Notes: a model not told the origin generated them from the sequence alone. A stretch of 64,000 nucleotides of DNA from Burkholderia sp. Ac-20365 (GCF_017104715.1 NZ_JAAGPI010000011.1:1-64000), one strand, 5' to 3'; positions 52,400-61,884 are shown, numbered from the stretch's first letter. Program-made: numbers and translations.

Positions 52400-52990
52400 A
52401 TGATGCACGTTCCGTCTTTCGCTGAATTGCCGATACAGGTTGGCCGGCGCAGCGGCCACGCGACGAAGCTGCCGCCGCCGATGCACATCGTGCTGTTCGG
52501 CGCGGGCCACGTCGGCCACGCGCTCGTCGCGCTGCTTGGCCGGCTGCCGTGCGTCGTGCAGTGGGTCGACGAACGCGACGAACTGTTCCCCGACGAAGTA
52601 CCCGCGAACGTGCAGATCGAAGCGACCGACACACCCGATGCAATCGTCGATGAAGCGCCGGCCGGTGCGTACTTTCTCGTGATGACGCACAACCACGCGC
52701 TGGATTTTTCGCTGACGGAGCGCATCATGCGGCGGCGCGACTTCACGTACTTCGGCATGATCGGTTCGAAGACGAAGCGCGTGAAGTTCGAGCGTCGGCT
52801 GCTCGATCGTGGTGTGGATCCGCAGCGGCTGTTCGAGATGACCTGTCCGATCGGCGTGCCGGGTATCGTCGACAAGGCGCCGTCTTCAATTGCGATTGCA
52901 GTGTGCGCGGAGTTGTTGCAGGTGAGGTCGCAGCAGGTTTCGCTGACTGACTTTATGTTGGCTCAGGACGCGGACTGCGTGAGCGCCTGA
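52400..52990 (+). CDS. xdhC: XdhC maturation protein lacking the N-terminal domain
   Basis: A 196-residue protein matching only the C-terminal Rossmann domain of XdhC, the chaperone that inserts sulfurated molybdenum cofactor into XdhB. The domain starts MHIVLFGAGHVGHALVALL and continues with FLVMTHNHALDFSLTERIM, FGMIGSKTKRVKFERRL and TCPIGVPGIVDKAPSSIA. The usual N-terminal domain of roughly 130-150 residues, with its GGGxxE and CCGG motifs, is missing. It cannot be hidden nearby, because xdhB ends 22 bases upstream. ATG 52400 follows GAAGAGG. It may be functional as a single-domain form or depend on another XdhC-type protein. Confidence 0.88.
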   Translation: MMHVPSFAELPIQVGRRSGHATKLPPPMHIVLFGAGHVGHALVALLGRLPCVVQWVDERDELFPDEVPANVQIEATDTPDAIVDEAPAGAYFLVMTHNHALDFSLTERIMRRRDFTYFGMIGSKTKRVKFERRLLDRGVDPQRLFEMTCPIGVPGIVDKAPSSIAIAVCAELLQVRSQQVSLTDFMLAQDADCVSA

Positions 52991-52994
52991 TTCC

Positions 52995-54017
52995 CTAACC
53001 GGTTCCTCCAGCGGGCGCAGCGGGCACACTCGCGGCGCCCGTTTTTTTCTCTTCCTTCGATTCCTTTCCCGCAGTCCGCGTCCGGCGCGGTTTCTTCGCC
53101 ACCAGCATCTCCGACACCTGCGCCATCAAACCGCGCAGCCACGCGACATCGCTTGGCCGGTCCGGTTGCGGATGCCACATCTGATAGCACTTGATACGCG
53201 GAAACGGAATCGGCACATCGACGACGGCGAGCGGCAACATCTCCGCATAGTGCAGCGCGAAGCGGCGTGTCGTCGTGAAGATCAGATCCGATTGCAGCAA
53301 CACTTGCGGCACCAGCCCGAAGTACGGCAGCGTCGCGACGATGCGGCGCGCGGCATGGGCGCGCGCGAAGCCCGTATCGATTGCGCCGCCGCGTGCGCCA
53401 CTGTAATGCGCAGGCGCGAGATGCGGCGCGGCGAGATAGGCGTCGCGGGTGAGCGGCCGGTTCGCCAGCGGATGATCGGCGCGCATCATGCACACGACGG
53501 TATCCGAGAACAGGTCGCTGCGCTCGAAGCGCTCGTCCGGCTTCGGCCAGTTGCCGATCACGAGATCGAGTTCGCCCGCTTCGAGTGCGGCAGCGTGATC
53601 GAACAGCGGCCCAAGCGATTCGATCTCCAGCCGCGCTTGCGGCGCTGCCTCGCGGAACTGCGCGATCACCGTCGGCATGAAGAAATCGTTCAGATAATCG
53701 GGCGCCGCGATGCGGAATGTGCGCCGCGAGCGCAACGGATCGAAGTCGCCGTGCGGCGTCGCGACGAAATCGACGTCGCGCAACACCTTCTGCACCGACG
53801 CGAGCAGCGACTCGCCGTATTCCGTCGGCACCATGCCCGACTTGCCGCGCACGAGGATAGGATCGTTCAGCGTTTCGCGCAGCTTGCGCAGCGCGGTGCT
53901 GATGGCAGGCTGCGTCTGGTTGAGCCGCAACGCCGTCTGCGTGACGCTGCGCTCGACGAGCAGCGTACGCAGCACGCGCACGAGCCAGATATCGAGTGAG
54001 GCGGCGTTGTCGTCCAT
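52995..54017 (-). CDS. LysR family transcriptional regulator
   Basis: A 340-residue LysR protein. The winged helix has LLVERSVTQTALRLNQTQPA and AISTALRKLRETLNDPILV, the sort seen in the NahR/NodD-like branch. The effector domain starts near RRTFRIAAPDYLNDFF. The C-terminus carries an unusual Lys/Arg/Ala/Pro-rich tail of about 30 residues (KKPRRTRTAGKESKEEKKTG). It is convergent with xdhC, with only four bases between stops. Regulation of xdhABC is plausible but not shown. Confidence 0.88.
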   Translation of the reverse strand: MDDNAASLDIWLVRVLRTLLVERSVTQTALRLNQTQPAISTALRKLRETLNDPILVRGKSGMVPTEYGESLLASVQKVLRDVDFVATPHGDFDPLRSRRTFRIAAPDYLNDFFMPTVIAQFREAAPQARLEIESLGPLFDHAAALEAGELDLVIGNWPKPDERFERSDLFSDTVVCMMRADHPLANRPLTRDAYLAAPHLAPAHYSGARGGAIDTGFARAHAARRIVATLPYFGLVPQVLLQSDLIFTTTRRFALHYAEMLPLAVVDVPIPFPRIKCYQMWHPQPDRPSDVAWLRGLMAQVSEMLVAKKPRRTRTAGKESKEEKKTGAASVPAAPAGGTG

Positions 54018-54242
54018 GAATCGGCGGGGCGGGGAAGTCCCGTTGAAGGCTTTCGTATGCTTGTGTCAGACCGTGCAGCGCGGCGAAGGTGTCACGGCGT
54101 TCCGTTGCCCGACGCTCCGCGCACGCGCGCGCGAAGCTATAACCTTAGGCCGTTTTACCCTGCGCGGGCCATAGCGCACGCCCTATGCCGGGCATCACGG
54201 ACGGCGATTCGCCGGGTTGGAGCGCGCGCGCTTGCCTCGCGC

Positions 54243-54887
54243 TCAGACCTTCGCCGGCCCCTTCGGCAGCGTCGTGATGCGTTTCACTTCCTTCGATTCG
54301 AGCCAGTTCGGTGTACGCGCGCAATAGAGCACCATCGGCAGCGCGTCTTCGCCCCAGAACAACTGCTTGTTCAGCCAGAACGTCGGCACGCCGAATACGC
54401 CGATCGCAATCGCGTCGGTGCTGTGGCGCATCAGTTGAGCGCGTGTCGCTTCACGTGCGATCAGCTCCTCGCCGTCCTTCACGTTGAGCCGTTCGCACAG
54501 TGCGGCAAAGCCATCGGGTGTCGACGGATCGCGGCCGTCGCGCCAGATGAAGCGGAAAATTTCACGCACGGTTTGCAGGTCGGAACCGAGCGCGATGGAC
54601 AGCAGCATGGGTTTGGCCGAATCGAACGGATGCGACGGCGGCATGCGGAACGGAATGCCCAGTTGCTCCGCGCGGAAGAGCGCGTACCGATACGTGAAAA
54701 TGCGTTTCGCGGGCACGTCGTACGCGATCCGCTGGCCCCAGTGGTTATACAGATCCTTCAGCAGCACGGGTGTCAGCACGAAGGGCAGTTCGGGCCATTT
54801 GTCGTGCTGCTCGAGCAACAGATACGAGAACGGTGAGACAAAGTCGTAAAACCACAGTGGCTGCGTGGCGTCGATGCCATCGGTCAT
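54243..54887 (-). CDS. 2-hydroxychromene-2-carboxylate isomerase-like protein
   Basis: A 214-residue thioredoxin-fold protein of the DsbA/HCCA isomerase (kappa-class GST-like) family. The active-site stretch is FYDFVSPFSYLLLEQHDKWP, with Ser where DsbA has Cys. GIFGVPTF appears as GVFGVPTFWLNKQLFWGEDA, the cis-proline loop. In naphthalene catabolism the relative isomerises a chromene using glutathione, but no such pathway genes are nearby, so the substrate is open. ATG 54887 follows CGGGAGACATC. Confidence 0.85.
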   Translation of the reverse strand: MTDGIDATQPLWFYDFVSPFSYLLLEQHDKWPELPFVLTPVLLKDLYNHWGQRIAYDVPAKRIFTYRYALFRAEQLGIPFRMPPSHPFDSAKPMLLSIALGSDLQTVREIFRFIWRDGRDPSTPDGFAALCERLNVKDGEELIAREATRAQLMRHSTDAIAIGVFGVPTFWLNKQLFWGEDALPMVLYCARTPNWLESKEVKRITTLPKGPAKV

Positions 54888-55138
54888 GATGTCTCCCGGT
54901 TGCCGGAAACGGCGGGCCGTCGGCGATGCCGCGCTCCGAGCCGTTCTGATTGTTTCGATCTTACGCGGAGCAGGCCGCCTGCGCATCATTTGACGAAATG
55001 CCGCTGCGGCGGATGTCGCCCGTTCGGTGCGGGCGGCGCCGCAGATGTCACGGCGCGCGGGCGGGGCGCCGGCCGCCCCGCGTGGACTGGCCGAGCGGGT
55101 CTTTACCGGCTCTGCTGGCTTTACTGCGGCTAGTGCCG

Positions 55139-56653
55139 CTAGTGCCGCTCGCCGTCGTCGTGCCGCCCGGAAGCCTCGAGGCCGTCGTGCATGGCCGCCC
55201 GCGCTTCGGCGCGGCTGACGGTTTCGGGATCGGGGTGCGGCGAGCCCGGTGCGTTGCCCGCCTCGCTTGCGTCACGTGCGGCGGCTGCTTCCGAGTCGCG
55301 CGTGAGCCGCGCCCGCACGAAGCCGATATGCTCGCGCAGCACATAGAACTGATCGGCATACGCAAGCGGCATCTTCAGCCCATTTACGGATTCCTCGATC
55401 TTGTCGAGCCGCACGATCAGCGCCTCGCGCTCGGCTGCCGATGTATCGTTGAGCGCCTCGCGCTCGATCGCGATCAGCGCGCCGTACCAGCGGTAGATGC
55501 GCGACTTCACGCGCCACGCATACAGCGACGGCACCAGCCGCAGCCCCGGAATCAGCACCACGATAATCGGCACCAGCACCACCAGCAGCCGGTCCGCGAG
55601 GCTCGCGAGCCAGAACGGCAGCATCCGGTAGAGGAAGCCCTTGCCCGACTTGTAGTAGCGGGCGGCGTCATCGCTGATCGGGAAGTCGTGCGCGAGCGGC
55701 GCGGGGAATTCGCCGGCCTTTTGCAGGGCCGTCGCCTTGCCGTGGACTTCGCGCGCTGCTTCGATCAGCAGATCCGACAACGCGGGATGCAGCGAGTCGC
55801 GCGCAACCAGCTCGGACGTCGGCGCGATCATGTGCAGCGTAGTCGACGGGAGGTTCTTGCCGAGATCGAACGAGCCCATCGGCATTTCGATCTGCGTCAG
55901 ATATGGAAAGCGCTTCGCGTAGGCGCTCGCCTGCGTGAAGTCGTAGAACTGCACGCCTGCCGTGCGGTAGAGCTTGCCCATCACGGGCGGCTGCGCGGAG
56001 TCGCCCGTCAGGATCGCCGCGTCGATCTTGCCTTCCGTCAGCGCCTTGGCGGCGTCGTCGCCGGACAAGGGCAGCAGCTTCGTCGGGCCGTCGGGCGTGA
56101 TGCCGTTCGCTTTCAGCAGTTGCAGCGCAAGCTCGCGCGTGCCGCTGCCCTCGACGCCGATTGCAATGCGCTTGCCCTTGAACTCGGATAGCAGCGTGAC
56201 CATCGGCCCGCGATAGAAGATCGCCACGGGCACGTAAGCGACGCTGCCAAGCGACATCAGCCCATCCGTCGATTTCGACGGCGCAATGCCGTCCTGCACG
56301 AAGCCGACGTCGACGTCCGCGTGCTGATCGGTCAGGCGCCGGTAGTTGTCGAGCGAACCTTCCGTCTCCAGCACGTTCAGCGTGATGCGGTTGCGCGCGA
56401 GGATTTCCTTGTATTTCTGCGCGGCGACCCAGAAGGTGCTGCCTTTCGGGCCGGCTGCCATCGTCAGCGTGCTGGGCGGCGCAGGCTGGATCAGCCGCAC
56501 GGCGATATAGATCGCAATCGCGCTGATGATCAGGATCGGGCCGAACGATACGGCGAGGTCGCGCCAGGAGATCGCCACGAAGCGGGCGACGAGGCGCGGC
56601 GGCGGCTTGCGGTCAGTGGGGCGTTCCGGGCTGCGTCCGTCGGAAGGCTTCAT
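55139..56653 (-). CDS. Membrane-anchored TAXI-family solute-binding protein
   Basis: A 504-residue protein. An N-terminal membrane helix (SFGPILIISAIAIYIAVRLI, about residues 35-55) is followed by a TAXI/NMT1-like solute-binding domain. That domain is marked by TMAAGPKGSTFWVAAQKYKE, DVGFVQDGIAPSKSTDG and FKGKRIAIGVEGSGTRELAL. A second helix follows near residues 360-395 (LADRLLVVLVPIIVVLIPGL), then a cytosolic tail. Typical TRAP-TAXI binding proteins are free in the periplasm; this one is anchored at both ends. No TRAP permease gene is adjacent. It may act as a membrane sensor or serve a distant permease. Confidence 0.78.
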   Translation of the reverse strand: MKPSDGRSPERPTDRKPPPRLVARFVAISWRDLAVSFGPILIISAIAIYIAVRLIQPAPPSTLTMAAGPKGSTFWVAAQKYKEILARNRITLNVLETEGSLDNYRRLTDQHADVDVGFVQDGIAPSKSTDGLMSLGSVAYVPVAIFYRGPMVTLLSEFKGKRIAIGVEGSGTRELALQLLKANGITPDGPTKLLPLSGDDAAKALTEGKIDAAILTGDSAQPPVMGKLYRTAGVQFYDFTQASAYAKRFPYLTQIEMPMGSFDLGKNLPSTTLHMIAPTSELVARDSLHPALSDLLIEAAREVHGKATALQKAGEFPAPLAHDFPISDDAARYYKSGKGFLYRMLPFWLASLADRLLVVLVPIIVVLIPGLRLVPSLYAWRVKSRIYRWYGALIAIEREALNDTSAAEREALIVRLDKIEESVNGLKMPLAYADQFYVLREHIGFVRARLTRDSEAAAARDASEAGNAPGSPHPDPETVSRAEARAAMHDGLEASGRHDDGERH

Positions 56654-57216
56654 GGGAATGCGTGGGCTGTCGGATGAATTGGCGCCGATGGTACATGAGA
56701 TTGCCGGCCGGGCGGCCGCGTAAAGGCGTAACAAAAAGTGTCCTGCAACAGCACGGCTCAGCGTGCGGCGCAGAGGGGCGTGTACCCGCATTCTGGGACG
56801 GCGGCCCGGCACGACCGTGCCCTTGTGCATCGAACGGGAACGGGCTGCGGACGGGCCGCAACAGGAACCGTGCGTGACGCGCGATATCCTTTGCAGAACT
56901 TGCGCGGCTAGATTACATTGGCAACGCTGCCGCGCACCGAAGTTGCCGCAGCACGACCCGGCCAGACTGAAGAGCACAGGGCGTGTTGCCAACCGCGCGG
57001 CGGACGGCCCGGCGTCATGCCCCGCTGCGCGCGCTGCATCGCGCCGGCCGTCACCACTTCCAATGCCTCTCTCGCAGACCGTGACAACGCTCCTGGCTCG
57101 CCATTGCCTCGTCGCGCCTTTGTGCGCCGCGCGTCATCGGGCGCAATCGGGCCGCCCGTAGTCGTAACCAAGCCGCGTCGCGAACGCGGTCCAAACCAAA
57201 GCAAAAAGGAGAAGGT
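56654..57216. other. Intergenic region between TAXI and BON genes
   Basis: A 563-base divergent gap. A possible rightward promoter is TTGCAG (56891-56896), 17 bases, then TACATT (56914-56919); it would give the BON gene a leader of about 290 bases. No gene-like frame stands out. AAAAGGAGAAGGT just before 57217 is the BON ribosome site. Confidence 0.4.
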
Positions 57217-57573
57217 ATGAAATCGGTCGATTTTCTGAAGGCACTGGGTGGTGTTGTTGCAATGGTCGTCGCATGCCACACGTATGCCCAGGCAAGCGAC
57301 TCCATGGCCTCCGGCACGACGGCAACGGCACCTGCTGCCAACTCGAAGGCTGCCAAGAAGGATAACCGCGCGCTGGGCAAGAAGGTCCGCGCAGCGCTGG
57401 CGAAGACGCAAGGCCTCGACGTGTCGGGCATCAACGTCCGCGCACGTGGCGGCGCAGTCACGCTGACGGGCACGGCCCCCGACAACGACCAGATCCAGAA
57501 GGCTGGCGACGTCGCGAAGGGCGTGGCTGGCGTGACGTCGGTGTCGAACAAGATCAACGTTCAGCAGCAGTAA
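57217..57573 (+). CDS. BON-domain periplasmic protein
   Basis: A 118-residue protein with a Sec signal peptide (to about residue 28, AQASDS), an Ala/Thr-rich linker, and one BON domain (residues 50-118). The domain includes VRAALAKTQGLDVSGINVR and GAVTLTGTAPDNDQIQKAGD. BON proteins such as OsmY bind lipid surfaces and respond to osmotic or envelope stress. The start is fixed by AGGAGAAGGT. A strong terminator about 120 bases downstream suggests a monocistronic transcript. Confidence 0.88.
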   Translation: MKSVDFLKALGGVVAMVVACHTYAQASDSMASGTTATAPAANSKAAKKDNRALGKKVRAALAKTQGLDVSGINVRARGGAVTLTGTAPDNDQIQKAGDVAKGVAGVTSVSNKINVQQQ

Positions 57574-58128
57574 GCGGCGCGGGCCGCGTCAGCGCAACGG
57601 ACTCTCGTCCGGCTCGCGCGGGCGGCGGCCATCCGCCGGCTGGATGAACGGCACGCGGCAGATTGCGGCGTGCTTACCGGTCAGAATGACAAGCGGGCTC
57701 CCGTTTTCGACGGGAGCCCGTTTCGTTTTGGGCGGCGTTTCGTTGCGCGCGCATCGGGATCGGTATGGCCGCGTCGGCCGTCATCTGGCGGGAAGCCGGC
57801 GTCACTCCACGAATCGGGACGGCCCGAGCGCCGTCTATTTACGTAGACATGAAGTCTGTCCGCGCGGCGACATGCCCGCGCGGCAGACGTTTCGCCACGA
57901 TGTGCAGCCGTTTCCGAGGCCTGAAGCGGGCTTCACTTGCCTATCGTTCGCCTGGGGTTGTCTCCGGATCGGGACGATTCGCGCGTCCTCTTTCATGCCT
58001 GATTTCCCGCAAACGCGCGCCGTGCGGGCACATGCGGTCAGCGTCGACGATCGGCGCGAAACTTGCATTGGAGCAGCCGCCGCAGCCATGTCCGCTGCGG
58101 CATCGACAACAAGACAATGGAGACGGTA
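57574..58128. other. Intergenic region between BON gene and oligomer hydrolase
   Basis: About 555 bases. The left part holds the BON terminator. The rest should include the hydrolase promoter, but no clear -35/-10 pair is visible. No conserved coding frame is apparent. Confidence 0.4.
57694..57730 (+). terminator. Intrinsic terminator after the BON gene
   Basis: CGGGCTCCCGT (57694-57704) pairs perfectly with ACGGGAGCCCG (57710-57720) around TTTCG, followed by the T-rich TTTCGTTTT. It is about 120 bases past the BON stop. Confidence 0.85.
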
Positions 58129-60249
58129 ATGACAGGGAATCTGTTGTTCAGACATGCTGCCACTGCCCTTTGCTTCGCCGCGACTTCGATCCTGCTCGCC
58201 GCGTGTGGCCACGGCGACGATCATCACAACCAGACCGCCAACACGCTGCCTTCGTTCGTGGTCTCGAGCAGCGTCACCACCACGACTTACGACGGCAACA
58301 GCGACGATCTGCTGACAGGCGGCCTCGGCAAGACGGGCCTCGGCTCGGCGACGGCGCCTTCGTTCGCGAACGCGGCCAGTCCGACGGCAGCGGAGTTACG
58401 CCGTCTGGCCATCTGGTCGAACTACCGCGCGCTCGTCGATATGTCGGCGAACGGCGGCTACGGCCGCTTCTGGGGGCCCAACGTCGACCTGAACGGCAAC
58501 GACACGCTCGGCGAAGGCAAGATCGCCGGCACCGAATATGTCGCGTATGCGGACAGCGGCACCGGCCAGCAGAACGTGACGCTGATGGTCCAGGTGCCGA
58601 ATTCGTTCGATCCGAACAATCCGTGCATCGTCACGGCGACGTCGTCGGGTTCGCGCGGCGTGTACGGCGCGATCTCGGCGGCGGGCGAGTGGGGCCTCAA
58701 GCGCGGCTGCGCGGTCGCGTACACCGACAAGGGCAGCGGCAACGGCGCCGAAGAAATGCAGACGGGCACGGTCACGCTGATGAACGGCACGCTGGGCACG
58801 GCAGCGGGCGCGGGCACAGCGAGCCTCTTCACGGCGAATGTATCGTCGACGGATCTGGCAACGTTCAACACCGGCTTTCCGAACCGCTACGCGTTCAAGC
58901 ACGCGCACTCGCAGCAGAACCCCGAACAGGACTGGGGCAAGGACACGCTCGAAGCGATCCAGTTCGCGTACTGGGCGCTCAACCAGCAGTTCGCGCCGAC
59001 CATCAACAACAACGCGCAGCAGCATGGCGTGCGCTACAACGCGGGCAGCATCACGACGATCGCGGCTTCCGTCAGCAATGGCGGCGGCGCATCGCTCGCG
59101 GCGGCCGAGCAGGACACGCAAGGCTGGATCACGGCCGTCGTCGTCGGCGAGCCGCAGATCAATCTGAACATGTCGTCGGCGGCGAAGGTGCTCGAAGGCG
59201 GCGTGCAGATTCCCGCTGCGGGCGCGCCGCTCGCCGACTACATGACCTACGCGAACATGCTGATGCCATGCGCGGCCGCGGCGACGGCGGCGACAGGCGC
59301 ACCGTATCTGACGGCGCTGCCGCTTGCGACCACGCAGGCCATTCGCACGGCGCGCTGCGCATCGCTGGCGGCGGGCGGCTTCGTAAGCGGTGCGGACGCA
59401 ACGAGCCAGGCCAACGACGCGCTCGCGAAACTGCATGCCGCCGGCTACGAAACCGACTCCGACCTGCTGCACGCGCCGATGTGGGATTCGCAGGCCGTGC
59501 CCGCCGTCGCTGTTACGTATGCGAACGCGTACACGAAGTCGAGCGTGACGGACAACCTGTGCAACTTCAGCTTCGGCACGACCAATGCAACGACGGGCGC
59601 AGCGGGCGTCACGCCCGCCGTTTCGCCGATGCTGTCCATCTTCGGCCTCGGCAACGGCGTGCCGCCAACCAACGGCATCAATCTCGTCTACAACGCCGCG
59701 CCGGCGGGCGGCGCGGATCACCGGCTCGCCACCGCCGACGCCAGCTTCACGGGCGCCGCCTGCGTGCGCGCATTGTGGACGGCGGGCGACGCACGCATGC
59801 AGCAGAACGTCAACGCGATCCGCGTGAACGCGAACCTGCACGGCAAGCCGGCCATCATCGTGCAGGGACGCAGCGACGCCCTCGTGCCCGTGAATCACGC
59901 ATCGCGCGCGTATCTGGCGATGAACAACATCACGGAAGGCTCGAAGAGCCAGCTGTCGTTCTATGAAGTGATGAACGGCCAGCACTTCGACGCGTTCCTG
60001 AGCGTGGCCGGTTTCGATACGAGCTTCATACCGGTGCACTACTACAACATCCAGGCGCTGAATCTGATGTGGAGTCACCTGAAGAGCGGCGCGGCGCTGC
60101 CGCCGTCGCAGGTGATCCGCACGGTGCCGCGCGGCGGCACGGCAGGCGCTGCGCCCGCGCTGACCACGGCCAATCTGCCCGCGATTTCGGCGAGTCCCGG
60201 TGCGAATGCGATTCAGGTGTCGGCGGGAACGGTGAACGTACCGAAGTGA
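58129..60249 (+). CDS. D-(-)-3-hydroxybutyrate oligomer hydrolase, predicted lipoprotein
   Basis: A 706-residue hydrolase that degrades 3-hydroxybutyrate oligomers from polyhydroxybutyrate. It begins with a signal peptide ending in the lipobox ILLAACGHG, so it is probably an exported lipoprotein. Family sequence includes SNYRALVDMSANGGYGRFWG and GTEYVAYADSGTGQQNVTLM, then the serine motif region SSGSRGVYGAI. Further on are GCAVAYTDKGSGNGAE and, near the end, GKPAIIVQGRSDALVPVNHA. ATG 58129 follows GGAGACGGTA; an in-frame ATG at 58117 is the alternative. It stands alone, without other PHB genes nearby. Confidence 0.9.
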   Translation: MTGNLLFRHAATALCFAATSILLAACGHGDDHHNQTANTLPSFVVSSSVTTTTYDGNSDDLLTGGLGKTGLGSATAPSFANAASPTAAELRRLAIWSNYRALVDMSANGGYGRFWGPNVDLNGNDTLGEGKIAGTEYVAYADSGTGQQNVTLMVQVPNSFDPNNPCIVTATSSGSRGVYGAISAAGEWGLKRGCAVAYTDKGSGNGAEEMQTGTVTLMNGTLGTAAGAGTASLFTANVSSTDLATFNTGFPNRYAFKHAHSQQNPEQDWGKDTLEAIQFAYWALNQQFAPTINNNAQQHGVRYNAGSITTIAASVSNGGGASLAAAEQDTQGWITAVVVGEPQINLNMSSAAKVLEGGVQIPAAGAPLADYMTYANMLMPCAAAATAATGAPYLTALPLATTQAIRTARCASLAAGGFVSGADATSQANDALAKLHAAGYETDSDLLHAPMWDSQAVPAVAVTYANAYTKSSVTDNLCNFSFGTTNATTGAAGVTPAVSPMLSIFGLGNGVPPTNGINLVYNAAPAGGADHRLATADASFTGAACVRALWTAGDARMQQNVNAIRVNANLHGKPAIIVQGRSDALVPVNHASRAYLAMNNITEGSKSQLSFYEVMNGQHFDAFLSVAGFDTSFIPVHYYNIQALNLMWSHLKSGAALPPSQVIRTVPRGGTAGAAPALTTANLPAISASPGANAIQVSAGTVNVPK

Positions 60250-60261
60250 TGCGGTAGACGG

Positions 60262-60307
60262 CGCGGCTCGCCATGCATTCGGATTCGGGCAAAACCGGCG
60301 AGCCGCG
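60262..60307. terminator. Stem-loop after the oligomer hydrolase
   Basis: CGCGGCTCGCC (60262-60272) and GGCGAGCCGCG (60297-60307) form an 11-base perfect stem with a 24-base loop, 13 bases past the stop. There is no T run, so it is a terminator-like or transcript-stabilising hairpin. Confidence 0.4.
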
Positions 60308-60472
60308 TGACACGCGCATGACAATCGAACGTGCGGATGGAGTCAGTTCGGACAGCACAGTGCGCCACCCATCGCCCAAAGGCGACGGACGTTCGTTCAT
60401 GTGCGCCGTGACACACTATTTACCCGTCGGGTGCGGTACTGTGAAGCTATCGATGCTTCCGGAGCGACGGCC

Positions 60473-60727
60473 ATGGATGCAATCCGCTTCACCTACACCG
60501 ACCTTCCCATCGGCGAGCGCGCGGCGTTCGAACTGGTGTGCGCGCGGCACGGCTTCGCGCCCGCGCATTTCGACATCACCGCGAGCGACGATCCCGACGA
60601 CGCGTCGCATCGCGCGCGTCTTCTGACGATACGGCGCGGCGGCTGGGCGCAGTCATATCACGAGGATACGGCGGGGCATTGGGTCAGGCAGTTCGAGACC
60701 GACCTGAACTGCCGCTTCTTCAAGTAA
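60473..60727 (+). CDS. Small conserved hypothetical protein
   Basis: An 84-residue soluble protein I do not recognise. It starts MDAIRFTYTDLPIGERAAFE and contains HFDITASDDP and a charged, Trp-containing C-terminal half (RRGGWAQSYHEDTAGHWV). CGGAGCGACGGCC precedes the ATG. It has no membrane segment or cysteine-rich motif apart from two isolated Cys. The codon pattern and the ribosome site support it as a real gene, but no function can be given. Confidence 0.65.
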   Translation: MDAIRFTYTDLPIGERAAFELVCARHGFAPAHFDITASDDPDDASHRARLLTIRRGGWAQSYHEDTAGHWVRQFETDLNCRFFK

Positions 60728-60788
60728 CTCGCGAAGCGATCCGCGAAGTGATCCGCGAAAGGCGGCGGGCACGCGTGCCCGCGCGCCG

Positions 60789-61577
60789 TCAGGCGATCAC
60801 GAGTCTCACGCCGACGAGCGTCAGCGTCGCGGCGAGGACGTTGCGCAGCAGTTTTTCGGGCGCTTTCGACGACAGATAACTGCCGATCACGATGCCCGGC
60901 AACGAGCCGACCAGCAGCGAGACCAGCATCGACCAGTCGATCGAGCCGAGCAGCCAGTGACCCGCGCCCGCGAGCAGCGTGAGCGGCACGGCGTGCGCGA
61001 TATCGGAGCCGACGATTCGGGTAGTCGGCAGCATCGGATAGAGCAGCAGCAACACGGTCACACCGATCGCACCCGCGCCGACCGACGTCAGCGACACCAG
61101 CACGCCGAGGATCGCACCCGTGAGCATCGTCAGCGCGAGCGTGCTGCCCTGGCCCGTCGCACGCGTACGACCGGCAGCGAATTTCGTCAGTTGCGGCCGG
61201 AACACCAGCGCGATCGCGGTAATCAGCAGCGCAACGCCCAGCACGACGGAAATCAGATGTCCGCCGCGCGTCGAGGTCATCCCATAGCGGTGCAGCAGGA
61301 TCAGCGTGATGGTGGCGGCGGGCACGCTGCCGGCTGCGAGACGCAGCGTGACCTGCCAGTCGATCGATCCCTTCACCCCATGCACGAGCGTGCCCGTCGC
61401 CTTGGTCGCGGCGGCGTACAGCAGGTCCGTGCCGACGGCTGTCGCCGGGTGCACGTTGAAGAGCAGCACGAGGATCGGCGTCATCAGCGAGCCGCCGCCG
61501 ACGCCTGTCAGCCCGACCAGAAAGCCGACGAACAGACCCGACGCGGAAAACAGGAGATCGATATGGGGAAGTGCCAT
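60789..61577 (-). CDS. TauE/SafE family sulfite/organosulfonate exporter-like permease
   Basis: A 262-residue membrane protein with about eight helices. It has the family repeats FVGFLVGLTGVGGGSLMTPI near the start and GVLVSLTSVGAGAIGVTVLL in the second half. HPATAVGTDLLYAAATKATG is also typical. Known relatives export sulfite, sulfoacetate or similar anions. It is divergent from rarD. The ribosome binding site is poor. The actual substrate is unknown, as no sulfur-metabolism genes adjoin it. Confidence 0.88.
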   Translation of the reverse strand: MALPHIDLLFSASGLFVGFLVGLTGVGGGSLMTPILVLLFNVHPATAVGTDLLYAAATKATGTLVHGVKGSIDWQVTLRLAAGSVPAATITLILLHRYGMTSTRGGHLISVVLGVALLITAIALVFRPQLTKFAAGRTRATGQGSTLALTMLTGAILGVLVSLTSVGAGAIGVTVLLLLYPMLPTTRIVGSDIAHAVPLTLLAGAGHWLLGSIDWSMLVSLLVGSLPGIVIGSYLSSKAPEKLLRNVLAATLTLVGVRLVIA

Positions 61578-61884
61578 TGCGCGGACCGCGGACGGTCGTA
61601 AAAGGTTGCGGGCAAGCTTGCCGGTAGCGTCGCGCCAGGCCGCCTCTGAGGCGGTTTCAGCAGACGATCCCGTCGGCCGGCGGCGTGGCGAAAGACCGCT
61701 ATTGTCGCAAAACCGGCGCTGCCGCGTACGAAAGCGCGCGGATGCCCCGACTACCCTGGCATCGGGGCGTCCCGACGGACGGCTTACAATACCGCTTTCG
61801 GGTGGCCTTGACACGCTGCACGGCGTGTCAGCGGGCCGCTCCTGCCTCCGCTTTTCCGAGCCTTCCATCCGCAGACCGACAAAA
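61578..61884. other. Divergent promoter region between TauE/SafE gene and rarD
   Basis: About 307 bases. It holds a near-perfect inverted repeat GATGCCCCGA (61741-61750) and TCGGGGCGTC (61762-61771) and a good -10 box TACAAT (61785-61790) facing right, without a clear -35. The repeat could be an operator for rarD. Confidence 0.4.

Noticed and set aside
52995..53493. A second frame overlapping the LysR gene after xdhC as the missing XdhC N-terminal domain
   Set aside because: No sequence resembling the GGGxxE or CCGG motifs is seen in any frame near xdhC.
58396..60324. A 642-codon minus-strand frame opposite the oligomer hydrolase
   Set aside because: Arg/His/Val-rich antisense sequence with no domain; the plus strand encodes a complete hydrolase with a signal peptide.
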